From positions 255,501-319,500 of the forward strand of contig NC_065575.1 in the NCBI RefSeq assembly GCF_937616625.2: a stretch of DNA of 64,000 bases. The letters are read 5' to 3'. This stretch comes from Mercurialis annua (lineage: Eukaryota; Streptophyta; Magnoliopsida; Malpighiales; Euphorbiaceae). Below are positions 58,221-64,000 of the stretch, piece by piece; position 1 is the first letter of the stretch, and every line of letters begins with the position of its first letter. The notes below the pieces were generated by a model. That model made no database searches, was not told the DNA's origin, and saw nothing but the letters and a program-made list of their open reading frames with translations. Position numbers and translations under genes: made by a program.

Positions 58221-59180
58221 TGTATTGTTATTAGTATTGCCCCTATAGCTTAGATTGATTAGTATTCGTTTTCCATCACTTATTCTTCTTCTTTCACTGG
58301 TTCTCTTTCCACCCTAGCTGGTGCTGCTACTGCTACTGTTGCAGCCGGTGCGGTGAAATTGGTTTCCACGTTGCCATTTCTACGTTCCCTGGCTCCCTTC
58401 TGATGATAAATTAGTAGGAGCAACATTGTTTTTCAGCCACTTGTCCTATAGGCCAAATATTAACATCCAATTAGAAAACCCACCAATCTGACCCCACCTG
58501 GCCGGGCTGTGTTGTATTTCTCTCCACCAACCTGTGATTTTCTAAAACTCCCCAGAAGTTTACTTTACAAACTAATTAACCATTAATTTTCCTGTTTTGG
58601 CGGGTTTTCTAACTCAAAGAGCTTGAATTAGAAATTCAATTTTTAAGGATGAATCGAACTGAATTGAATTCCAGTTTGTAATAGAACTGGTTGAATCAGC
58701 TGGTCAGGTTTGGTTCATTAAACTATGGGTTGAGCTGCATAAGTGAAAAACTAGTGCAGGTGCAGACAAGTTTTCTTTTATAGCATATCTGAATGTACCA
58801 AAATGCCTCTCTATTATGTATAAGCAACCAAAAACAGGTGTAAAGATGTCCCAAGTAGCCATTTTTAAACGTAAAAAAGAGGGTCGTTTTCTGTATCCTG
58901 CACAAGGGCACATGCCATTTGCTGGCTCCATTCAAAAATCCAGTGGTATGTAACACAAAGGATAAGCTATAATTGGCAATTATATTTATATAAAAGATAA
59001 AGCTATAATTGCCAATTATATATATAAAAAAATTTCCTAAAATAATAGTATAGCTCCATTTGGAAAAGTAAATTTATTATTGATTAATTGAAAAACAAAA
59101 CATAACCTGGTGAAGGCTAAAAGAAGAAGAAAATACAATGAAAAGCCAAACAAAAACACCCAAATATAATGATCATCTAC
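58221..59180. other. Spacer between EP1 relic and EP1-like gene
   Basis: On the minus strand, 58390-58280 reads as an alanine-rich open string (NFTAPAATVAVAAPAR, then REPVKEEE and a stop) that could be a short coding remnant of unknown origin. At 58964-59025, CTATAATTGGCAATTATA is repeated as CTATAATTGCCAATTATA. Otherwise no gene. Confidence 0.3.
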
Positions 59181-60449
59181 TCATTTTGGTGCCTTGATGT
59201 AAGCCAAATGAGTAGAATTGGCAACTTTTGTCAAAGTGTTGAGATCATAAGCAATCCAACACCTGGATGACTGAGTGTTGTAGAAATACCCCAAACACTT
59301 GCAATCTTTTGTACATTTGTTGCTACAACTATCTTGCTTCATCACTCCTTCTCCAACACTGTACTTGGAGCTGAAATGATCAACACCTTCAAGTTTATAG
59401 TAACGGAAATTATTCACTCCGCACGAAGATATCTTTGTTGCCTGGCAATTCTTACTCCAACCCAACAGCCCTTTCGGCGACGGACAGGCTACACATTGGT
59501 CACTCTCGCACAGACCAAAGCTTCCACACTTTTGGGGTAACTGGCATTCGGTTTCCCATGAATCCCTCGAAAAAAGAGTGTAAGTCACTTGCCAAGCACT
59601 GTAATCTGCATTGTCTTCGTAAGTGTGGAATCTCAAGTTCCCGTCTATTTCCAACCGAAGATAAGATAGCGTAGTGTTGTACTTTGGCCGTCTTAAAGTA
59701 AGACCGCCGCCGCCTCCAAATGATAATGTTAAGCCTGACTCGAACGTTACATGGTCCAAGCCACCATTCGTTACGGAAAACAGATCAGAAAATGAAAAAT
59801 AAAGCAATGGTTTTGGAGAATTCGGACTCTGATAATACATAGCAAGAGTCTTGTCTTCCATCACCAAACTATAACCGCCGTTTGCATTTTTATTCTGACT
59901 CACCCGACTCACGAGCTTTGTCGCTCCCCCAAGCTTAAGAGACTGACCTACTAAAAGGGTATCAGTTGGATGATCAAAGCTTTGCCAAATGAACTTACCC
60001 TTTGCGTCATGAAGAACCATGTTACCATTTGACAGTAACTTGAACCCCACGACACCTTTATTAGCAGTGTTGGTTTGCCATGCAATGCGGCCATCCGCGT
60101 CAGCCAAGACGAGGTTCCCATTAGTTCCGAAGGTGAGGGTGGCATTTTCACGGACGGGGTTGCCGCGGTTGGCTTCCCAGACCCAACGCATCAGTGATTC
60201 AGATCTAACAGTGCCCATACGCAGTGCAAGGGTGTAGGCATTAGGGGTGGTGTTGTAGAAGGCGAGTTGGAAAGGCTGAGCAAAGGGTGTCAGGATACGG
60301 TAATTTGCATCATACTCTACAATATATTCACCAAATTCCCCTTCATTGACGTACTTGAAAGTTGCAGAGGGAGGAAGAGAAGCATGAGCAATGGAGGAGA
60401 AGATGAAGCAAAGAGAGAGCAATGAGTGTGTGATAGAAAAAGAAGGCAT
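59181..60449 (-). CDS. EP1-like secreted glycoprotein (B-lectin, S-locus, PAN), 422 aa
   Basis: Related to carrot EP1, a secreted epidermal glycoprotein, and to S-locus glycoproteins, but without a kinase. The frame is intact and intronless. Residues 1-23 form a signal peptide (SLLSLCFIFSSIAHA). A bulb-type mannose-binding lectin domain follows (about 50-190: WVWEANRGNPVRENATLTF, LSNGNMVLHDAKGKFIWQSF, DHPTDTLLVGQSL). Then an S-locus glycoprotein part (LRLEIDGNLRFHTY, WQVTYTLF, CQLPQKCGSFGLCESDQCVAC) and a cysteine-rich PAN/apple-like end (SCSNKCTKDCKCLGYFYNTQSSRCWIAYD). Several N-glycosylation sites are present (NTT, NAT, NST). The product should go to the cell wall or apoplast. A broken tandem relic lies 1 kb downstream. 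Confidence 0.92.
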   Translation of the reverse strand: MPSFSITHSLLSLCFIFSSIAHASLPPSATFKYVNEGEFGEYIVEYDANYRILTPFAQPFQLAFYNTTPNAYTLALRMGTVRSESLMRWVWEANRGNPVRENATLTFGTNGNLVLADADGRIAWQTNTANKGVVGFKLLSNGNMVLHDAKGKFIWQSFDHPTDTLLVGQSLKLGGATKLVSRVSQNKNANGGYSLVMEDKTLAMYYQSPNSPKPLLYFSFSDLFSVTNGGLDHVTFESGLTLSFGGGGGLTLRRPKYNTTLSYLRLEIDGNLRFHTYEDNADYSAWQVTYTLFSRDSWETECQLPQKCGSFGLCESDQCVACPSPKGLLGWSKNCQATKISSCGVNNFRYYKLEGVDHFSSKYSVGEGVMKQDSCSNKCTKDCKCLGYFYNTQSSRCWIAYDLNTLTKVANSTHLAYIKAPK

Positions 60450-61105
60450 TGTGTTTTGTGTAATAAATTTTGAACAAAGACAGGGCTGTTTTTATAGCAA
60501 TCTACACTGTTGTATGTAAATGGAATGGTATGTCATTTGATATAATAATGCTTCTACTCTCTTTGAATGAATTGCCTCCTTGTTGACTTGGAATGGATAA
60601 GGTTCAACATCATATCATCTCTTTGTTTCTACAAATGTTTGCATCATCTGCTCATTGTTTTCGTTCAAAATCTAAAGTTTAAAATTAACCCAAAAAACTT
60701 GCTTCCCCTGGTATGTCTGCAGTTCTCTTAATAAGGCTAATGATGGCGAAATTGGTATTAATTAAAATTGGAATGTAATTAAATTTAATCTCGGTTTGTA
60801 CATATGAAATAGTACTAGATTATAAAAAAAGGTGGTCACTTGAGGTGGCTGCTTCTTAATCTGGGTCAAACCGTCTATATTGACCACTCTCAAGTTTGAA
60901 TAAGACGTCCACTCATCTGCCATACTGACAAGATTGTACAAAGGCCATTAATTTCTGCTACTCCTACTTTTAATATACAGAAAATTACGTCCTTACACTT
61001 AAAAAATTAAAATAACTCCACATATACGTACTTGACTTTTTCTAGAATAATATACTTATTCCACCAAAATTAGTTATTAGATGAGGAATTTTTTTATAGT
61101 ACATC
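60450..61105. other. Promoter region of the EP1-like gene and intergenic DNA
   Basis: Contains the short 5' UTR and presumed promoter of the minus-strand EP1-like gene, with a TTTTTATAGCA stretch read in plus at about 60488. No other gene seen. Confidence 0.4.
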
Positions 61106-61344
61106 TTTTGTATTTTATTTTTATTTTTATATTATTTTCAAATATATTTACAGGTCGTATTTTTTTTTATCAAAAATACCTTTATTTTTAGAATATCCCT
61201 TTGATTTATGCTTTTTTTTCTGATTTTTTTTCTGGAATTGTTTTCTGATATTCCTTTTATCGTATTTTTTAGTATAATTATGATATTTTTATAATGTATC
61301 TGGTGTTTTTTAATGTAATTATAGTATTTTTATAGTGCAACTAT

Positions 61345-61398
<54 letters not shown>

Positions 61399-62130
61399 AA
61401 CTATAGTGTTTTTATAGTGTACCACAAAAACGCTGCAAATACATCATAAACACTGCAAATACACCAAAAAAATATAGATACACTAAAAGTACACTAGAAA
61501 TGCACTATAACGTAAATACACCATAAAAACACCACAAATACATCATAAATCAATTCATTTTTACAAAATCAGTATCATCAAAATAAAAGAACAAACCTAT
61601 GAACAAGAAAAAGACGAAATAATTATATGATTAATATAAGAATTTTATAAATAAAAAAATAATAGATCTACAATAATCTACTTACAAGACATTTAAATTA
61701 TCACAAAAAACCTACAAAATTATAAACAAATCTAAAAATGATGTCGAGGAATTTATAGCACAAACGGAATAGACGAACGGAAAAGCACGAGTGGAAGAGA
61801 ACAGAAGAGACGAACGGAAAAGCTCGAGTGGAAGAGTATGAGAGAGACGAACGAAAAAGCGATTGGAAGAGATGAGAAATTCACCAGAAATACGAAAGCG
61901 CGAACGTAACAGACGAACGAAAAAACGACCGGAAGAGACGAACGGAAAAGAAGAATAAATAAAGAGAGAACTTTGAGATGAAAAGATGTAGAGAGAGAAG
62001 AAAGAAAAGTGGCTATATAAATTTTTAACTTAAAGTGAGATAAAAAAAAATTATATATAGTAGGGTACTTTTATAAATATATTTATTATTGGTGTAGAGT
62101 GGAAAATTATCGAAAGCCGGTGTAAAAAGT
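61106..62130. repeat. Repetitive, probably transposon-derived region
   Basis: An (AT)n run lies at 61348-61395. Next comes a stretch of short related words (ACACCATAAAAACACCACAA, ACATCATAAAC) at 61420-61560. Imperfect repeats of GACGAACGGAAAAGC and GAGTGGAAGAG follow at 61760-61950. Overall it recalls the fold-back element at 29546-32157, but clear ends or a target duplication were not found. Confidence 0.45.
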
Positions 62131-62405
62131 GGTAAATATTTTCTAAAATAATTAGCCAATCTAATTACCATTTTTTTCTCGCAACTCGATTTTTTTGAAT
62201 GTTTATTAACTTTAAGTAATTATTGCCAATTCTTTTTGGTAGTCAAAAAGAAGAGAACTTTAATACTTACATGTTAAATGTTTAGAGTGAATTAAAACTA
62301 ACTTAGAGACATTTTTAAGTTGTTGTTATATTGAGGGAAAGGTTAAACTCTCAGTTTTAACTTTAAATTTATTTTAGACCAACTATTTGTCTACATAAAA
62401 AATGA

Positions 62406-62716
62406 AGGGTTAAAGTTATAAAAATTTACCAAGTTTACACGTTTTATCAACTTAATCACGTTCTTTAAATCTTCTCATAAACATACACCAACTTTCATTT
62501 TTTTCCAAATTCAAATACGGTGCTGACGTGTCATTCATTCATTGGTTAAAAATGACTTACACCTCAGCAAATTGCACCAATGAATGAGTGCAACATCAGC
62601 ATCATGTATGAATTTGAAAAAAATGAAAGTTGGTATATGTTTATGAGAAGTTTTAAAGAACGTGATTAAATTGAGAAAACATGTGTAAAGTTGGTGAATT
62701 TTTATGACATTATCCT
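62406..62716. mobile_element. MITE with inverted-repeat arms of about 100 bp or more
   Basis: AGGGTTAAAGTTATAAAAAT and its partner ATTTTTATGACATTATCCT form the ends. The arms pair inward through AATCACGTTCTTTAAA against TTTAAAGAACGTGATT, and ACCAACTTTCATTTTTT against AAAAAATGAAAGTTGGT. 311 bp, no coding. Confidence 0.75.
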
Positions 62717-63805
62717 AAAAATAAAAGAATGTTGATCGTGTTTAATTTTTTAGCATCTTTATTTTAAAATATATAAATATATTGGGTAATTATTTCAGTT
62801 AACGTTTGAAAGTATTTTGTGTAAAAAATGTTCAATTTGCGTCTATTTTAGGTACCATATGATCGTACCCCTTATCATACGATATTGTCTACTCAATGCC
62901 AGCCCTTTCTTCAAACGAGTGTACTCCTGTTCGTATGGACCAATACAATCCTATCTCCTATGCAAATGATCGTATGTCCTCCTTAAACAAGAAATTGCTT
63001 GAGCTAGAAAAATCAACGATCAAGTAAACTATCAGAACAACGATCGTCGAGAAAAATAATACTCTTTGTAACTAGTTTAGTTAGTAGATTAAAATATCCC
63101 AATCATTGATTGAATTGTGGATATAAATTTAAGAAAATTATTCAATACAACCGTTGTGTCATGTCATTCGTGTAACAAATTAATTATGCATTAGTCATCT
63201 GAAAATTTTAATAATTAAAAGAATAAATAATAATTAAAAAAATTCTTATCGCAAATGTTTATTGACTTGTTGTAAATATATATGGCACACCATTATCTAG
63301 TATTAGTAAGCATGTTGTTTGTGTCGAGCCACTGTAAAATATTAACATTTATTTATCTTTATTCTTGGATAACCTTTATTTAAAGATTAATGTTATTTAT
63401 ACATGCATTAAAGTATAAAGTTTTAAACCGTTATTTTGAAATTTAACATGAAATGTTAATCGTTTTTCTTAAGCCAACCCATTTCAACCGTTTTATGATT
63501 TGTATATTTTTGAAATTTAATGTAAATACATATTAAATAAAATACTCTTAAATACACAGTTTATGCTTTTGGTATTTATGTTTAAGTAATAAATGAATGT
63601 TTTTGAAATTTAACCTTACTACATAAAAACGTTAAAGTTGTATATTCTTGGGTTGGGTAACTTAAATGTCATTAGCTCACCATTACGATTATATGATGTG
63701 TCCTTTTTAAATGTCAGGGTCGCTTTCATTTGTTAATTTGCTTTGGTGGAGTAATAATATAATATAAGAGTGTTTATGTTTACTGGAAAACTCAAAACTT
63801 AAGCA
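62717..63805. other. Intergenic DNA and promoter side of the glycosyltransferase
   Basis: AT-rich; no gene or bounded element recognised. The last about 200 bp should include the promoter of the gene starting at 63806. Confidence 0.4.
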
Positions 63806-64000
63806 ATGAAGAAAGCAGAGCTAATGTTCGTTCCTGCTCCTGGGATTGGTCACATAGTATCCACTATCCAGTTTGCAAAAAGTTTGATCGAACAAGATGA
63901 TCAGCTGTTGGTCACCATTTTAGTAATGAAGCTGCCCATTGCTTCTTTCGTCGATGCGTACGTCCGATCACTCACTGCTTCCCAGCCAAACATCACCCTC
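63806..64000 (+). CDS. UDP-glycosyltransferase, UGT71-like, N-terminal 65 codons (runs off the window)
   Basis: Family 1 glycosyltransferases transfer sugar from UDP-sugars to small molecules such as flavonoids and hormones. The visible start [20 protein letters not shown] has the family's N-terminal GxGH with the catalytic-histidine position (His16), and [20 protein letters not shown] follows in the manner of the UGT71 group. The PSPG box lies beyond the window. The frame is open to the last base. Acceptor and sugar specificity cannot be judged. Confidence 0.88.
   Translation, partial: MKKAELMFVPAPGIGHIVSTIQFAKSLIEQDDQLLVTILVMKLPIASFVDAYVRSLTASQPNITL

Overview
This is nuclear DNA of a flowering plant. 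The genes carry spliceosomal introns with GT..AG borders, the proteins are plant-specific types, intergenic DNA is very AT-rich, and the transposon signatures are typical of plants (Stowaway, CACTA, hAT, MULE, Helitron, LTR elements). A eudicot is likely. An asterid is only a guess, from the general look of the LTRs and repeats. No organelle, bacterial or viral gene was seen.

Layout. From 1 to about 14 kb the window is almost gene-free. It holds a satellite-like array with units of about 950 bp (2.1-4.3 and 7.0-9.2 kb) broken by a truncated LTR that carries a GC-rich 21-bp minisatellite. Beside it lie several MITEs, a CACTA end and a Harbinger-type element with a decayed ORF1 gene. A small VARLMGL-motif (TRM/DUF4378-like) gene lies at 14.4-15.4 kb. 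An ankyrin plus tandem CCCH zinc-finger gene (minus strand) lies at 17.3-19.4 kb and has an intron in its 5' UTR. From 20.5 to 33.3 kb is a second transposon block: a solo LTR nested in an older repeat and itself carrying a MITE and a Helitron, a host duplication split by a MITE with an hAT inside it, and two fold-back MULE-type elements.

A CRINKLY4-related receptor kinase (CCR3-like, intronless, plus strand) lies at 33.6-36.0 kb, its start only 268 bp from the end of the second fold-back element. At 36.7-43.0 kb are one intact phosphoinositide-specific phospholipase C gene (8 coding exons, 590 aa) and, downstream on the same strand, relics of one or two further tandem copies with stops and frameshifts. 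After a MITE/hAT stretch come PDX1 (vitamin B6 synthase, intronless), a CAP10/DUF821 O-glucosyltransferase gene (6 exons), a secretory cyclophilin of the CYP20-1 type (7 exons), a broken EP1-like tail, an intact EP1-like secreted lectin glycoprotein, and at the right edge the first 65 codons of a UGT71-type glycosyltransferase.

The genes are independent plant loci, not a cluster or operon. No new multi-gene system was found. What stands out is the repeat architecture: giant hairpins with 9-bp target duplications, four-level nesting whose order can be read from target sites, and a higher-order satellite. The decaying phospholipase C tandem array and an overlapping upstream ORF on the receptor kinase are also notable. 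All coordinates and translations were worked out by eye; no alignments or searches were run.
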